This document shows positions 7,771-17,699 of a DNA stretch of 39,653 nt, piece after piece. A program made the translations under genes and the position numbers. The first letter of the stretch is position 1; the number at the start of each line of letters is the position of its first letter. The notes below the pieces were generated by a model. The model was not told where the DNA came from. It did not search any database and saw nothing but the letters and a program-made list of their open reading frames with translations. Source of the DNA: Spirulina subsalsa CS-330 (GTDB lineage: Bacteria > Cyanobacteriota > Cyanobacteriia > Cyanobacteriales > Spirulinaceae). The stretch covers positions 1 to 39,653 of the forward strand of contig NZ_JAQMTY010000239.1 of assembly GCF_028330765.1 (NCBI RefSeq), written 5' to 3'.

Positions 7771-9018
7771 CTAATCGGTAGGGCGAATCAGGCCAAAAAC
7801 GGAGGTGTAGCCGTGGAGGAAGGTGGTTTTGCCAACGGGGCCGATTTCGCCGTTGCAGAAAAAGCCCCCGACGGGGATCGTGCCGAAATAGCGCTGAAAC
7901 AGTTGGGAATCAAAATTGGCTTGGCCGTACAGCCCCTCACCGCGACCGAGACAGGAAAACAGAAGAGCACCAGCGGGGGCGACTTGGGGTGAGCGGGCGA
8001 GATGTTCTTGGAGGTGGCCTTCGAGGTCGTCGGCGGAGGTTTTCGCGTCGCGGAGGTGGAATTGGATGCGCTGGCCAATGCGGACGCGATCGCCGATCGC
8101 GATCGCTCCCTGTTTCGGATCAACTCCCAACAGATTACGAATCAGAAAATCCCCCCGCCCAAGCTCCCGCTTAAACACATCCCGCACCACGCCGATAAAG
8201 AGGGAATTTTGGGCCAAGGTGCGATCGCTCTCTGCGAGGCTTTCGATCAAGTCCCGCAGCAAATCCAGCGGGGCGCGAATCGTGGACGCATCTTGGGTGG
8301 ACAGTTGCAGGAGAATGTTGCGATCGCCCGCCTCGACGCGATACACCTCCCCAATCGGACGGCAGCCCTGGGCCACAATCGTATCCAGGCGAATCTTGCC
8401 ACTGAGGGCCACCCCCACCGTCCCTTCCCGCAGCAGCCCCAAATCCGGAGCCTGGGGCGCATCAAAAAATAAGCCATTGGGCACGCCCATCATCCCCGCA
8501 CTGGCCAACCCCCCCAGCTTCACCGCCGCCGGATAGGCAAAATCTAGCCCTTCGAGCACATCGGTAATATTGGCCTGCATGGGGTCCGCCAACAAAATAA
8601 AATCCGGTTGGGTCTGGGGGTCAACCCCGACGCATTCAACCCAGGCTTGGGGCGGACTGTCGGGATCGGGCAATTGGGCAGCGGGTAAATAAAACGGATG
8701 CACCGTCACCCCGGAAAAAACCCCCACACACAAACTTAAGGCCGGGTTTTGCTCCACTTCTTGGGCATGACCATCGGCATCAGTGCCAATCACGCCGCCG
8801 CCGCCACAGCCAATCAGGCAGCCCATGGGCAGCGCCTCCCGCAGCAGGGGGACGAGGCGGGGGTACTCGCTGGCATAGGCAGAGGAGATAAACACGATCC
8901 CCAAGTCAGGGCTTTTTGATAATGATCCCCGCAGTTGTTCCACAACATCCGCGATCGCACCTTCTAAAGAGGGACAGGTAGAAAACGCATTCAACCATTG
9001 AAAGGTCTCGATCATCAC
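7771..9018 (-). CDS. FIST N- and C-domain protein
   Basis: FIST (F-box intracellular signal transduction) domains are predicted small-ligand-binding modules of signalling proteins. This 415-residue protein consists of FIST_N (about 30-235) and FIST_C (about 250-390) and no fused output domain. Typical features are DLGIVFISSAYASEYPRL, the glycine-rich LIGCGGGGVIG, the AVKLGGLAS segment, and the C-terminal GALLFSCLGRGEGLYG followed by VGGFFCNGEIGPVG. Such stand-alone FIST proteins are common in cyanobacteria, and their ligand is not known to me. A start at 9018 or the adjacent ATG at 9015 is equally possible. It is transcribed away from cp12 and convergent with avtA. Confidence 0.88.
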   Translation of the reverse strand: MMIETFQWLNAFSTCPSLEGAIADVVEQLRGSLSKSPDLGIVFISSAYASEYPRLVPLLREALPMGCLIGCGGGGVIGTDADGHAQEVEQNPALSLCVGVFSGVTVHPFYLPAAQLPDPDSPPQAWVECVGVDPQTQPDFILLADPMQANITDVLEGLDFAYPAAVKLGGLASAGMMGVPNGLFFDAPQAPDLGLLREGTVGVALSGKIRLDTIVAQGCRPIGEVYRVEAGDRNILLQLSTQDASTIRAPLDLLRDLIESLAESDRTLAQNSLFIGVVRDVFKRELGRGDFLIRNLLGVDPKQGAIAIGDRVRIGQRIQFHLRDAKTSADDLEGHLQEHLARSPQVAPAGALLFSCLGRGEGLYGQANFDSQLFQRYFGTIPVGGFFCNGEIGPVGKTTFLHGYTSVFGLIRPTD

Positions 9019-9339
9019 GTTAGCCTCACGAACCTGAAAACACGGACTGCCTTGGGATTAAGCACAGTAAACTGTCTCAAGTATAGAGAAGTGTTGCCAA
9101 ACTCCAAAGCCTAATCCGCCCCCACCCTGACGAAATCGGCAGGCGATCGCCACATCCTTAAATAAACCGATCAACCCAGTCGCGAACCGAAAGGGATTCG
9201 CTAATATGGTCAATGAACCATAAATGACCGTTCAAAAACGCCTAATCCTAGACTCAAAACCCGGAGATGTCGCTCAGAGCGATTCTGTTTTAGATCTCCC
9301 TAGTCTTGTACGATCAGCGACAATATATTTAGAGGACTC
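9019..9339. other. divergent intergenic region FIST/cp12
   Basis: This 321-base gap must contain the promoters of the FIST gene and of cp12. I see no open frame worth reporting. A HIP1-rich stretch lies near 9140-9150, the sequence 9210-9235 is a near-palindrome around TGGTCAATGAACCA, and a structured segment at 9263-9299 (listed separately) would be in the cp12 leader. No NtcA or other operator was recognised with confidence. Confidence 0.5.
9263..9299 (+). promoter_or_regulatory. nested hairpin in the cp12 leader
   Basis: Outer arms GGAGAT (9263-9268) and ATCTCC (9294-9299) enclose a second perfect hairpin TCGCT-CAG-AGCGA (9270-9282). It ends 40 bases before the cp12 ATG. It could be an mRNA-stabilising or regulatory leader structure; no T-run follows, so it is not an intrinsic terminator. 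Confidence 0.4.
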
Positions 9340-9567
9340 ATGAGCAACAATATCGACACGAAAATTGAACAAGAGCGCGAAAACGCTCGCAATGTGTGCA
9401 GCACCGAAGGGTCAACCTCCGCTGAATGTGCCGTGGCGTGGGATTCCGTTGAAGAGTTGCAAGCCGAAGCCGCTCATCAGCGTTCCACAAAGCCCAAAAA
9501 GAACTCCTTAGAGAAGTATTGCGATGACAATCCCGATGCCGCAGAATGCCGCATCTACGATGACTAA
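9340..9567 (+). CDS. cp12: CP12, redox switch of the Calvin cycle
   Basis: CP12 is an intrinsically disordered protein that, when oxidised in the dark, scaffolds an inactive complex of GAPDH and phosphoribulokinase. The 75-residue product has the full-length arrangement: N-terminal cysteine pair C20/C30, the conserved helix AWDSVEELQAEAAHQ (34-48), and the C-terminal pair C61/C70 in EKYCDDNPDAAECRIYDD, which inserts into the GAPDH active site. All four cysteines and the terminal aspartates are present, so redox control should work in the normal way. A ribosome site (GAGGA at 9331-9335) precedes the ATG closely. The gene ends with a strong intrinsic terminator and so is probably monocistronic. 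Confidence 0.97.
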   Translation: MSNNIDTKIEQERENARNVCSTEGSTSAECAVAWDSVEELQAEAAHQRSTKPKKNSLEKYCDDNPDAAECRIYDD

Positions 9568-9601
9568 GCCAGCCTCACCCTGCTGGTAACCCCAGATCAA
9601 C

Positions 9602-9633
9602 GCAGCGAGTTCCCCCCTCGCTGCTATTTTTTT
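9602..9633 (+). terminator. intrinsic terminator of cp12
   Basis: A perfect 8-bp stem GCAGCGAG (9602-9609) / CTCGCTGC (9617-9624) with a 7-base loop is followed by TATTTTTTT (9625-9633). It lies 35 bases after the cp12 stop. It also rules out the TTG at 9632 as the start of the next gene. Confidence 0.9.
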
Positions 9634-9685
9634 GGAATCAACACCCTCTAAAATGATGGGGCAGCAGTTGGAGCGCAACGAAATT

Positions 9686-10282
9686 ATGCAAGATGAGATT
9701 TGGCTACAGCCTTGGATCTGGCTTGATTACAAGCTGGCGGTACTCTTCACGGTGATTGTGCCCTTGGTGTTATTCATTTGGTCACTGTTTAAGCGACAAG
9801 CTGCTCTGACTCGCTTACTGGTGATCTATTGGCGCGTGGCGAGTTTGTTGATGATTACGGTGTACCTCTTGATTCCCGGTTGGCCGGTGGGGTATTTAAC
9901 CGGATTTTTGGCGCGGCTGTTGATTCCGACCGCCCTTTGGTTTTGGGCGGATTTAAACGAAGATATTGCCGACCAGCCCCCCAACCCCTTTAAGCTAGCC
10001 CTGACGGGGTGGCGGTGGGCGGTGTCGGTCTATTGTGCGATCGCAACCTTTGCCTCGATTCCGTTTCTCTCCTGTGCCTTTTCCCGTGCCGCCCTCAATA
10101 CCCCCTTTTGTCAGGTGTGGCGCGAACCCCCGGTGCTCTATCGGGCCTGGTTTCACGCCAATTCTCAGCCGGGCTTTTTAGGGTTTCTCGGCGCGGTGGG
10201 CTTGACCATCTATGCGCTCTACTTTGGGTCGTTCATGATCACCCGCCTCGGCAAGCGGGGCCGCTCAGCCATGGAGCAATAG
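9686..10282 (+). CDS. DUF3177 family membrane protein
   Basis: This is a predicted integral membrane protein of 198 residues with about five hydrophobic helices: LAVLFTVIVPLVLFIWSLF near the N terminus, then VASLLMITVYLLIPGWPVGYL, LARLLIPTALWFWADL, WAVSVYCAIATFASIPFL and GFLGAVGLTIYALYFGSFM. I recognise it as the cyanobacterial DUF3177 family, whose function is unknown. ATG 9686 (MQDEIWLQPW) is chosen because GGAG lies about 13 bases upstream and because earlier in-frame starts (TTG 9632, ATG 9653/9656) fall in or right after the cp12 terminator. lepA follows after 64 bases in the same direction. Confidence 0.75.
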   Translation: MQDEIWLQPWIWLDYKLAVLFTVIVPLVLFIWSLFKRQAALTRLLVIYWRVASLLMITVYLLIPGWPVGYLTGFLARLLIPTALWFWADLNEDIADQPPNPFKLALTGWRWAVSVYCAIATFASIPFLSCAFSRAALNTPFCQVWREPPVLYRAWFHANSQPGFLGFLGAVGLTIYALYFGSFMITRLGKRGRSAMEQ

Positions 10283-10346
10283 TCAGAAAGAAGAGACGCA
10301 GCGCGTTAAGATTAAGGGACGTTAAGCTCTACACGCTTGCCCCACT

Positions 10347-12158
10347 ATGACCCACGTTCCTACGTCTCACATTCGCAATTTTTCGATCATTGCCCATATT
10401 GACCATGGCAAGTCAACCCTTGCCGATCGCCTCCTCCAAGCGACGGGCACGGTTGAGCAGCGCAAAATGAAGGAACAATTCCTTGACAGTATGGATTTGG
10501 AGCGGGAACGGGGGATTACGATTAAGCTCCAGGCAGCGCGGATGAACTACACCGCCAAGGATGGTCAAGAATATGTGTTGAACTTGATCGACACGCCGGG
10601 CCATGTGGATTTTTCCTATGAGGTGTCGCGATCGCTGATCGCCTGCGAAGGGGCGTTACTGGTGGTCGATGCCTCCCAAGGGGTCGAGGCTCAAACCCTG
10701 GCGAATGTTTACCTTGCCCTCGAAAGTGATTTAGAAATTATTCCCGTTTTAAACAAAATTGATCTGCCGGGGGCGGAACCGGAACGGGTGCTCGAAGAAG
10801 TGGAAGAAGTGGTGGGCCTCGACTGTAGCGGCGCGATTATGGCTTCGGCCAAACAGGGGATCGGCATTGATGAAATTCTCGAATCGATTGTGCATCTCGT
10901 GCCGCCGCCGTCGGATACGGTGGATAAGCCGTTGCGGGCGTTGATTTTTGATAGTTATTACGACCCCTATCGCGGCGTGATTATTTATTTCCGGGTCATG
11001 GATGGCACGGTGAAGCAGGGCGATCGCATCCACCTAATGGCCTCCGGCAAACAATACGACATCGATGAATTGGGCGTGCTGTCCCCCACCCAAATCCCCG
11101 TTGAAGACCTCCACGCCGGGGAAGTGGGCTACATTTCCGCCGCAATCAAAGCCGTGGCCGATGCCCGCGTTGGCGACACGATTACCCTCGCTAGCGAACC
11201 CGCCGCCGAACCCCTCCCCGGTTACGCCGAAGCGAAATCCATGGTCTTCTGTGGCCTGTTCCCCATCGACTCTGACCAATACGAAGACCTGCGCGAAGCC
11301 CTCGAACGCCTCCGCCTCAACGATGCCGCCTTAGCCTATGAGCCGGAAACCTCTAGCGCCATGGGGTTCGGGTTCCGCTGTGGCTTCCTCGGTCTGTTGC
11401 ACATGGAAATCGTCCAAGAACGCCTCGAACGGGAATACAACCTCGACCTAATCACCACTGCGCCCTCCGTGGTGTATCGCGTCACGACGATTAAAGGGGA
11501 AGTCCTCGAAATTGAAAATCCGAGCCACTTACCACCGCCCCAGGCCCGCGAAAAAATTGAAGAACCCTATATTCACCTCGAAGTGATCACCCCCGAAGAA
11601 TATGTGGGGACGCTGATGGATCTCTGCCAGACGCGCCGGGGTGAGTTTAAAAATATGCGCTATTTCACCAGTAAGCGCACGACGTTAATTTATGAAGTGC
11701 CCCTCGCGGAAATTGTCACGGACTTTTTTGATCAACTCAAGTCGCGATCGCGCGGTTACGCCAGCATGGAATATCACGTCATCGGCTACCGCACCAATCA
11801 TCTCGTGCGCTTGGATGTGATGGTGAATGGTGATCTGGTGGATTCCTTGGCGATGATTGTTCACCGGGATAAGGCCTACGGTGTGGGGCGATCGCTCGTG
11901 GAAAAACTGAAAGAATTAATCCCCCGCCATCAGTTTAAAATTCCGATCCAAGCGGCGATCGGCTCCAAAGTGATCGCCAGCGAACATATCCCCGCCCTCC
12001 GTAAAGATGTCCTCGCTAAATGCTACGGCGGCGACATTTCCCGGAAGAAAAAGCTCTTGCAAAAGCAAGCCAAAGGCAAAAAACGGATGAAGTCCATCGG
12101 CACGGTGGATGTGCCCCAAGAGGCCTTTATGGCTGTGTTGCGAATTGATAATAATTAA
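10347..12158 (+). CDS. lepA: elongation factor 4 LepA
   Basis: LepA is a ribosome-associated GTPase related to EF-G that acts during translation, probably on stalled or assembling ribosomes. The 603-residue length is standard. The G motifs are all present: [10 protein letters not shown] (G1), the RGITIK switch (G2), DTPGH (G3), NKIDLP (G4) and a SAK segment (G5). The LepA-specific C-terminal domain is intact, from [20 protein letters not shown] through [20 protein letters not shown] to [13 protein letters not shown]. The ATG at 10347 gives the usual [14 protein letters not shown] beginning. Confidence 0.98.
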   Translation: MTHVPTSHIRNFSIIAHIDHGKSTLADRLLQATGTVEQRKMKEQFLDSMDLERERGITIKLQAARMNYTAKDGQEYVLNLIDTPGHVDFSYEVSRSLIACEGALLVVDASQGVEAQTLANVYLALESDLEIIPVLNKIDLPGAEPERVLEEVEEVVGLDCSGAIMASAKQGIGIDEILESIVHLVPPPSDTVDKPLRALIFDSYYDPYRGVIIYFRVMDGTVKQGDRIHLMASGKQYDIDELGVLSPTQIPVEDLHAGEVGYISAAIKAVADARVGDTITLASEPAAEPLPGYAEAKSMVFCGLFPIDSDQYEDLREALERLRLNDAALAYEPETSSAMGFGFRCGFLGLLHMEIVQERLEREYNLDLITTAPSVVYRVTTIKGEVLEIENPSHLPPPQAREKIEEPYIHLEVITPEEYVGTLMDLCQTRRGEFKNMRYFTSKRTTLIYEVPLAEIVTDFFDQLKSRSRGYASMEYHVIGYRTNHLVRLDVMVNGDLVDSLAMIVHRDKAYGVGRSLVEKLKELIPRHQFKIPIQAAIGSKVIASEHIPALRKDVLAKCYGGDISRKKKLLQKQAKGKKRMKSIGTVDVPQEAFMAVLRIDNN

Positions 12159-12211
12159 TCGTGTTCTCTGTTGACTGAATTTTGACTGCGATCGCCGTCT
12201 AGTTAAATCCC

Positions 12212-12652
12212 ATGCCCACCCAAACCGCCCCCCTCATCCATCAACAAATCCTCACCGTCCAAACCCAAGGTAAAACCCTCCACGACATCACCCGCCAAGT
12301 GGAAAGCGTCGTGGCTGATTCCGGCATTGTCACCGGCCTCTGTGTGGTCTTTGTGCGCCATACCTCCGCGAGTTTGATCATCCAAGAAAACGCCGACCCC
12401 GACGTGCTGCGCGACCTCAACCATTTTTTCGCCAAACTCGTCCCCGAAGATGGCCGCAGCTACATCCACGCCGCCGAAGGCCCCGACGATATGCCCGCCC
12501 ATATCCGCTCGGCGATCACCAAAACCTCAGAAAGCATCCCGATCAGCAACGGCCGCTTGGTATTGGGAACCTGGCAAGGACTCTACCTGTGGGAACATCG
12601 ACAACGCAGCCATCGCCGCCAAATCGTGATCCACAACAGCGGTCTTGGCTAG
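12212..12652 (+). CDS. YjbQ/UPF0047 family protein
   Basis: A 146-residue member of the YjbQ (UPF0047) family, a compact trimeric fold. Some members can complement loss of thiamine phosphate synthase at low level, but the physiological role is unsettled. Typical motifs are GLCVVFVRHTSASLIIQENADPDV (histidine and threonine near the putative active site), the DDMPAHIRSAI segment and GTWQGLYLWEHR near the C terminus. It lies 53 bases after lepA and could be co-transcribed with it. A CCCTC-type double hairpin repeat follows immediately. Confidence 0.93.
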   Translation: MPTQTAPLIHQQILTVQTQGKTLHDITRQVESVVADSGIVTGLCVVFVRHTSASLIIQENADPDVLRDLNHFFAKLVPEDGRSYIHAAEGPDDMPAHIRSAITKTSESIPISNGRLVLGTWQGLYLWEHRQRSHRRQIVIHNSGLG

Positions 12653-12664
12653 CCTCTCGCGGCA

Positions 12665-12743
12665 ACCCCTCACCCAACCCTCTCCCACGGGAGAGGGCTT
12701 TGCACTCCCTTCTCCTGGGGGAGAAGGGCCGGGGATGAGGGCA
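12665..12743. repeat. dispersed CCCTC-type double-hairpin repeat, copy 2
   Basis: It has the same architecture as the copy at 3291: ACCCCTCACCCAACCC entry, hairpin CCCTCTCCC-AC-GGGAGAGGG, hairpin CCCTTCTCC/GGAGAAGGG, exit GGGGATGAGGG. It lies between yjbQ and purL. The near-identity of the two copies, more than 9 kb apart, indicates a dispersed element rather than a gene-specific terminator. Confidence 0.85.
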
Positions 12744-12827
12744 GAGCGGTATTGCTAAACTTCAAAAATCAATCGATCAAAGCGGAACGAACGGTTCATA
12801 ATCCGCTACGGTTAACAGTGATCCGTT

Positions 12828-15149
12828 ATGCCGCTTTGCCGTCCTATGTTCACCCCTGCTGAAATTGCCGCCGAAGGTCTCAAACCCTCCGAATACGAAG
12901 AGATTGTCCAGCGTCTCGGTCGCCATCCCAACAAGGCCGAACTGGGAATGTTTGGGGTGATGTGGAGTGAACATTGTTGTTATAAAAATTCGCGATCGCT
13001 GCTGTCGCAATTTCCGACCACAGGGCCGCAGGTGCTGGTGGGGCCGGGGGAAAATGCCGGGGTGGTGGATTTGGGCGACGGGTTGCGCTTGGCGTTTAAG
13101 ATTGAGTCCCATAATCATCCCAGTGCGATCGAGCCGTTCCAAGGGGCGGCGACCGGGGTGGGGGGGATTCTGCGGGATATTTTCACCATGGGCGCACGTC
13201 CGATCGCAATCCTCAATTCTCTCCGGTTTGGCTCCCTCGACAGTCCCCGCACCCGCCGGATTTTTAGCGGTGTTGTCGAAGGAATTGCCCATTACGGGAA
13301 TTGTGTGGGCGTGCCGACGGTGGGGGGTGAGATTTATTTTGACCCGGCCTATAGTGGCAATCCCTTGGTGAATGCGATGGCGTTGGGGGTGATGGAGACC
13401 GATGCGATCGTCAAGTCGGGGGCGGCTGGGGTGGGGAATCCGGTGTTGTATGTGGGGTCAACGACGGGGCGCGATGGCATGGGGGGCGCGAGTTTTGCCA
13501 GTGCGGAATTGAGTGATGCGTCGATGGACGATCGCCCCGCTGTGCAGGTGGGTGATCCCTTTTTAGAAAAATCCTTGATTGAAGCCTGTTTGGAAGCGTT
13601 TAAAACCGGGGCGGTAGTGGCGGCCCAGGATATGGGGGCGGCTGGGATTACCTGTTCAACTTCGGAAATGGCGGCCAATGGCGGCGTGGGGGTGGAATTA
13701 GACCTCGATCGCATTCCGGCCCGTGAACCGGGGATGGTTCCCTATGAATACCTCCTCTCGGAATCCCAGGAGCGGATGCTGTTTGTGGCCCAAAAGGGGC
13801 GTGAACAGGAATTAATCGATATTTTTGAGCGGTGGGGTCTGCATGGGGTGGTGGCGGGTCAGGTGATCGAAGAGCCGATCGTGCGGATTTTCCATCAGGG
13901 CAGCATCGCGGCGGAAATTCCCGCCACCGCCCTCGCCGACAACACCCCGATCTATCACCACGAACTGATCAGCGAACCGCCGGACTATGCGAAAACGGCC
14001 TGGGCTTGGACGGTGGATCAATTGCCGGACTGCACCCATGAGGGGATTGAGATCAACGGGGAGATGATGGGCTGGAATGAGGTGCTGATGCGGTTGTTGG
14101 CAGTGCCGTCTTTGGCCTCGAAGCATTGGGTGTATCAGCAGTATGACCACCAAGTGCAAAATAATACGGTGATCCTGCCGGGGGGGGCGGATGCGGCGGT
14201 GGTGCGGTTGCGATCGCAACTCCACAGCGAACCCACCCGGCGCGGCGTGGCGGCTACCACGGACTGCAACCCCCGCTACGTTTACCTCAACCCCTACGAA
14301 GGCGCAAAGGCTGCCGTCGCCGAAGCGGCCCGGAATCTAAGCTGTGTGGGGGCGGAACCTTTGGCGATTACCAATAATCTCAACTTTGGCAGCCCGGAAA
14401 AACCAACGGGCTATTGGCAACTGGCCCACGCCTGCCGGGGGATTGCCGAGGCCTGCCGCGAACTCAATACCCCCGTCACGGGCGGCAATGTCTCCCTCTA
14501 TAACGAAACCTTCGACAGCAATGGCAAGCCCACCGCCATCTATCCCACCCCCGTAATCGGCATGGTGGGGCGCGTCGATGATGTGACCCAGGTGTGCGGC
14601 CAAGGCTGGAAACATGAGGGCGATCGCATCTATCTCTTGGGGTCCCAAGCCCCGCGCACCCTCGGTGGTTCCGAATACCTTGCCACCATCCATCACACCG
14701 TTGCCGGCCAGCCCCCCGTCGTAGACTTTGAGCGAGAGCGGGCCGTGCAGGCCGCCTGTCGAGACGGGATTCGGCGCGGCTGGGTGCGATCGGCCCATGA
14801 CTGCGCTGAAGGGGGCCTCGTGGTGGCGTTGGCGGAATGTTGTATTAGTGGGCATTTTGGGGCGGTGATGCGCCTGGAACATCCGGTACAGCGTTGGGAT
14901 GAATTTCTGTTTGGGGAAGCAGCAGGGCAAATTTTGGTGTCGGTGCAGGCCTCGAAACATGAAGAATGGGAAGAGTTTTTGCGATCGCGCCTCGACCAAA
15001 ATTGGAGCATGATCGGCCTCGTTACCCTCGCCACCTTGCAAATTCTCACCCCGGATAACACCTATGCTTTAGCGATTCCGATCCAACGGTTGCGCGATCG
15101 CTGGCTCAATTCAATCCAGTCGTATTTCACTCCTGCTGCTGCCGAATAG
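12828..15149 (+). CDS. purL: phosphoribosylformylglycinamidine synthase subunit II PurL
   Basis: PurL is the synthetase subunit of FGAM synthase (fourth step of purine synthesis). It uses ATP and ammonia delivered by PurQ, with PurS as bridge. At 773 residues it is the small, three-subunit type, so purQ and purS should exist elsewhere. Motifs seen include [41 protein letters not shown], the [14 protein letters not shown] segment, [17 protein letters not shown], and in the second half [24 protein letters not shown] and AHDCAEGGL. The start is taken at ATG 12828; ATG 12846 ([12 protein letters not shown]) is also acceptable and closer to the conserved beginning. purF follows in the same direction after about 190 bases. 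Confidence 0.97.
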   Translation: MPLCRPMFTPAEIAAEGLKPSEYEEIVQRLGRHPNKAELGMFGVMWSEHCCYKNSRSLLSQFPTTGPQVLVGPGENAGVVDLGDGLRLAFKIESHNHPSAIEPFQGAATGVGGILRDIFTMGARPIAILNSLRFGSLDSPRTRRIFSGVVEGIAHYGNCVGVPTVGGEIYFDPAYSGNPLVNAMALGVMETDAIVKSGAAGVGNPVLYVGSTTGRDGMGGASFASAELSDASMDDRPAVQVGDPFLEKSLIEACLEAFKTGAVVAAQDMGAAGITCSTSEMAANGGVGVELDLDRIPAREPGMVPYEYLLSESQERMLFVAQKGREQELIDIFERWGLHGVVAGQVIEEPIVRIFHQGSIAAEIPATALADNTPIYHHELISEPPDYAKTAWAWTVDQLPDCTHEGIEINGEMMGWNEVLMRLLAVPSLASKHWVYQQYDHQVQNNTVILPGGADAAVVRLRSQLHSEPTRRGVAATTDCNPRYVYLNPYEGAKAAVAEAARNLSCVGAEPLAITNNLNFGSPEKPTGYWQLAHACRGIAEACRELNTPVTGGNVSLYNETFDSNGKPTAIYPTPVIGMVGRVDDVTQVCGQGWKHEGDRIYLLGSQAPRTLGGSEYLATIHHTVAGQPPVVDFERERAVQAACRDGIRRGWVRSAHDCAEGGLVVALAECCISGHFGAVMRLEHPVQRWDEFLFGEAAGQILVSVQASKHEEWEEFLRSRLDQNWSMIGLVTLATLQILTPDNTYALAIPIQRLRDRWLNSIQSYFTPAAAE

Positions 15150-15342
15150 CCAACCCCCTCCGTACATTCGCCCATTGTCTTCCCCCCCCGGCTTAAGAGA
15201 AGATTAAGACCTGTTAAGGTTACAATCAATCAGCGTACCGTTACCCTCAACAAAATTAGGGCGGCGATCGTTGTTGAAAATTCTCACCCCTCACGCTGCG
15301 ACTCTCAGTTTTTTGGCACATTCAAGGAGCAACACCACCATC

Positions 15343-16827
15343 ATGTTTCCCCACCCCTCTGATGCTATTGATGAGCAACAGTCCCTCATCGCCTCCCCCG
15401 AACACCCCGACAAGATGGAAGAAGCCTGCGGGGTATTTGGGGTGTATGTTCCCGGCGAAGCGGCGGCCAAACTCGCCTACTTCGGACTCTATGCATTGCA
15501 ACATCGGGGCCAAGAATCCGCCGGCATCGCCGCCTTCGACGGGGAAACCCTCTCCTGCTACAAACACATGGGGCTGGTGTCGCAAGTCTTCAACGAAGAC
15601 ATCCTTGACGATCTCAAAGGCGATCTCGCCATTGGCCACACCCGCTACTCCACCACCGGATCAAGCCTGGTGGTCAATGCCCAACCCGCCGTTGTGGAAA
15701 CGCGCCTCGGCAGTTTAGCCCTCGCCCACAATGGCAACCTGGTCAACACCGCCGAACTCCGCGCCGAACTGACCCGCCGCAATTGTGAATTTATCACCAC
15801 CACCGATTCGGAAATGATTGCATTAGCGATCGCCGACGAAGTCAACCAAGGCAAAACCTGGCTTGATGCCGCGATCAGCGCCTTCAAACTCTGCCAAGGA
15901 GCCTACAGCCTCGTGATCGGCACACCTCACGGCTTCATGGGCGTGCGCGACCCCAACGGCATTCGCCCCCTCGTGATCGGCATCCTCCCCGGCAGCCCCA
16001 ACCGCTACGTCCTCGCCTCCGAAACCTGCGGCCTAGACATCATCGGCGCAGAATACCTGCGGGATGTCGAACCCGGCGAACTCGTCTGGATCAACAACGA
16101 AGGCCTCGCCTCCTTCCATTGGGCCGCCAAACCAGAGCGCAAACTCTGCGTTTTCGAGATGATCTACTTCTCCCGCCCCGATAGCCTCGTTCACGATGAA
16201 ACCATCTACAGCTATCGCAAACGCCTCGGCCAACAACTCGCCCGCGAAACCCACACCGAAGCCGACTTTGTGATCGCCGTGCCCGACTCCGGGGTTCCGG
16301 CTGCGATCGGCTATGCCGAAACCTCCAAAATCCCCTACGCCGAAGCCCTGATCAAAAACCGCTACGTGGGACGCACCTTCATCCAACCCACCCAAGTCAT
16401 GCGCGAAGCCGGGATTCGGATGAAACTCAACCCCCTCAAAGATGTCCTCGTCGGCAAACGGGTGATCATCGTTGATGACTCCATCGTGCGGGGAACCACG
16501 AGCCGGAAACTAGTGAAAGCCCTCCGCGATGCAGGCGCGATCGAAGTCCACATGAAAATTTCCTCCCCCCCCGTCACCCATCCCTGCTTCTACGGCCTCG
16601 ACACCGACACCCAAGACCAACTGATCGCCGCCACCAAATCCGTCGAAGAAATCGAGGCTCATATTGGCGTGGATAGTCTCGCCTACCTCAGTTGGGACGG
16701 AATGCTAAGGATGACCAACGACGAACCCGATCATTTCTGTTCGGCCTGCTTCACGGGCAACTATCCCATCGACATCCCCGACAACGTCAAACGCGCCAAG
16801 CTCATCCTCGAAGAAGCCAAAGCATAA
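15343..16827 (+). CDS. purF: amidophosphoribosyltransferase PurF
   Basis: PurF makes phosphoribosylamine from PRPP and glutamine, the committing step of purine synthesis. The 494-residue protein carries a 28-residue propeptide ending just before the catalytic Cys29 (KMEEA/CGVFGVY), a class II glutaminase domain (HRGQESAGI, HTRYSTTG, HNGNLVN, TTDSEMIA), and a phosphoribosyltransferase domain with the PRPP loop VIIVDDSIVRGTTS. Cysteines in CVFEMIYF, HPCFYG and FCSACF match the 4Fe-4S type known from Bacillus subtilis. ATG 15343 is preferred over TTG 15271 because AAGGAG stands at 15325-15330 and the propeptide has a normal length. It is next to purL, a common cyanobacterial arrangement. Confidence 0.97.
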   Translation: MFPHPSDAIDEQQSLIASPEHPDKMEEACGVFGVYVPGEAAAKLAYFGLYALQHRGQESAGIAAFDGETLSCYKHMGLVSQVFNEDILDDLKGDLAIGHTRYSTTGSSLVVNAQPAVVETRLGSLALAHNGNLVNTAELRAELTRRNCEFITTTDSEMIALAIADEVNQGKTWLDAAISAFKLCQGAYSLVIGTPHGFMGVRDPNGIRPLVIGILPGSPNRYVLASETCGLDIIGAEYLRDVEPGELVWINNEGLASFHWAAKPERKLCVFEMIYFSRPDSLVHDETIYSYRKRLGQQLARETHTEADFVIAVPDSGVPAAIGYAETSKIPYAEALIKNRYVGRTFIQPTQVMREAGIRMKLNPLKDVLVGKRVIIVDDSIVRGTTSRKLVKALRDAGAIEVHMKISSPPVTHPCFYGLDTDTQDQLIAATKSVEEIEAHIGVDSLAYLSWDGMLRMTNDEPDHFCSACFTGNYPIDIPDNVKRAKLILEEAKA

Positions 16828-16853
16828 CCCTTTCCCCCCAATCCCCTCCTCCT

Positions 16854-16899
16854 CATGACTTGGCTCTGCCAAGTCATGCCCAGCGGAGGCTCTGCCTCC
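16854..16899. repeat. two palindromes with 3-base TCT loops downstream of purF
   Basis: The first has perfect 11-bp arms CATGACTTGGC/GCCAAGTCATG (16854-16864, 16868-16878) around TCT. The second has 6-bp arms GGAGGC/GCCTCC (16885-16890, 16894-16899), again around TCT. There is no T-run. The same design (perfect arms, TCT or AGA loop) recurs at 21036-21155 and 27453-27513, which suggests one family of small palindromic repeats. Confidence 0.75.
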
Positions 16900-16961
16900 C
16901 ATCTTCAGCGTAATTGAAGCTCCCCGCGCTAAACTGAAATCAATAAATATCCCAAGGAATC

Positions 16962-17657
16962 ATGCAAAAGCCTTATCTTCAACGCATTGTCAATGGTAAA
17001 GACAAAGCTATGATTTTCCTGAATGGATATCAGATGAAATATGAAAACAATAGTGCGCTTTGGGCTGATAAACTCCGTCAGGCAAACTGGCATGGTGCAA
17101 TTTATCAATTGTGGTGGGATTCAGGTAGTTATTATGGCATGAAAAATATGTCACCTTTGGGGAATATTCCTATTCTCAACTCCAAGTATATCCATCTATA
17201 TCCTCACTGGCAAGTCATTCTGAAGAGAGCTAAAAACACTGGATTAACCTATTTTTCTTCACTTATTTCTTGTATTCCAGAAACTCAAATCTCACTAATT
17301 GGTTATTCATTAGGCTGTCGTGTTATTCATTATGGAATGCTCAATTATAAGCCAGATTCAAAAATACACTCTCTTGAAAATATATATTTGTTGGCTGGAG
17401 CAATTCGGACGATAAAATGGGATGAGATTGCAGATAAAATTAGTGGTAAAGTGCATAATTTTTACAATAAAAAAGACTTTGTTTTACGAGACTATTTTAG
17501 TATCAAAGGTACTTATGTATACAAACCTTGTGGTCTTTCTCCTATCCAATCACAACATCACGGCATTAGAAATGTAAATATCACTAATATTGTCAATACT
17601 CAAAAACATGAATTGCTCATTTCTTTGAACACACTCGCAAAATCAAATTATTGGTAA
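16962..17657 (+). CDS. DUF726-like alpha/beta hydrolase, AT-rich gene
   Basis: A 231-residue protein of the alpha/beta hydrolase fold, most like the DUF726 (TMCO4) family. The first strand and oxyanion segment is MIFLNGYQM, the nucleophile elbow is LIGYSLGCRVIHYGML (S116), and the candidate acid is D172 in FYNKKDFVLRDY. The segment from CGLSPIQ through ITNIVNTQKHELL, with H216, parallels the C-terminal part of DUF726. Eukaryotic relatives have extra N-terminal membrane helices; here there are none, and no signal peptide. AAGGAA precedes the ATG. The coding sequence is clearly richer in A and T than purF upstream and lacks HIP1 sites, which suggests transfer. The substrate is unknown; esterase, lipase or peptidase activity is possible. 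Confidence 0.75.
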   Translation: MQKPYLQRIVNGKDKAMIFLNGYQMKYENNSALWADKLRQANWHGAIYQLWWDSGSYYGMKNMSPLGNIPILNSKYIHLYPHWQVILKRAKNTGLTYFSSLISCIPETQISLIGYSLGCRVIHYGMLNYKPDSKIHSLENIYLLAGAIRTIKWDEIADKISGKVHNFYNKKDFVLRDYFSIKGTYVYKPCGLSPIQSQHHGIRNVNITNIVNTQKHELLISLNTLAKSNYW

Positions 17658-17699
17658 TTTGAGCAATAAATTACCTGCCAATCTAGCCCACCTGTTTAG

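Noticed and set aside
14337-15041. 234-codon minus-strand open frame opposite purL
   Set aside because: Antisense shadow; PurL is certain on the plus strand.
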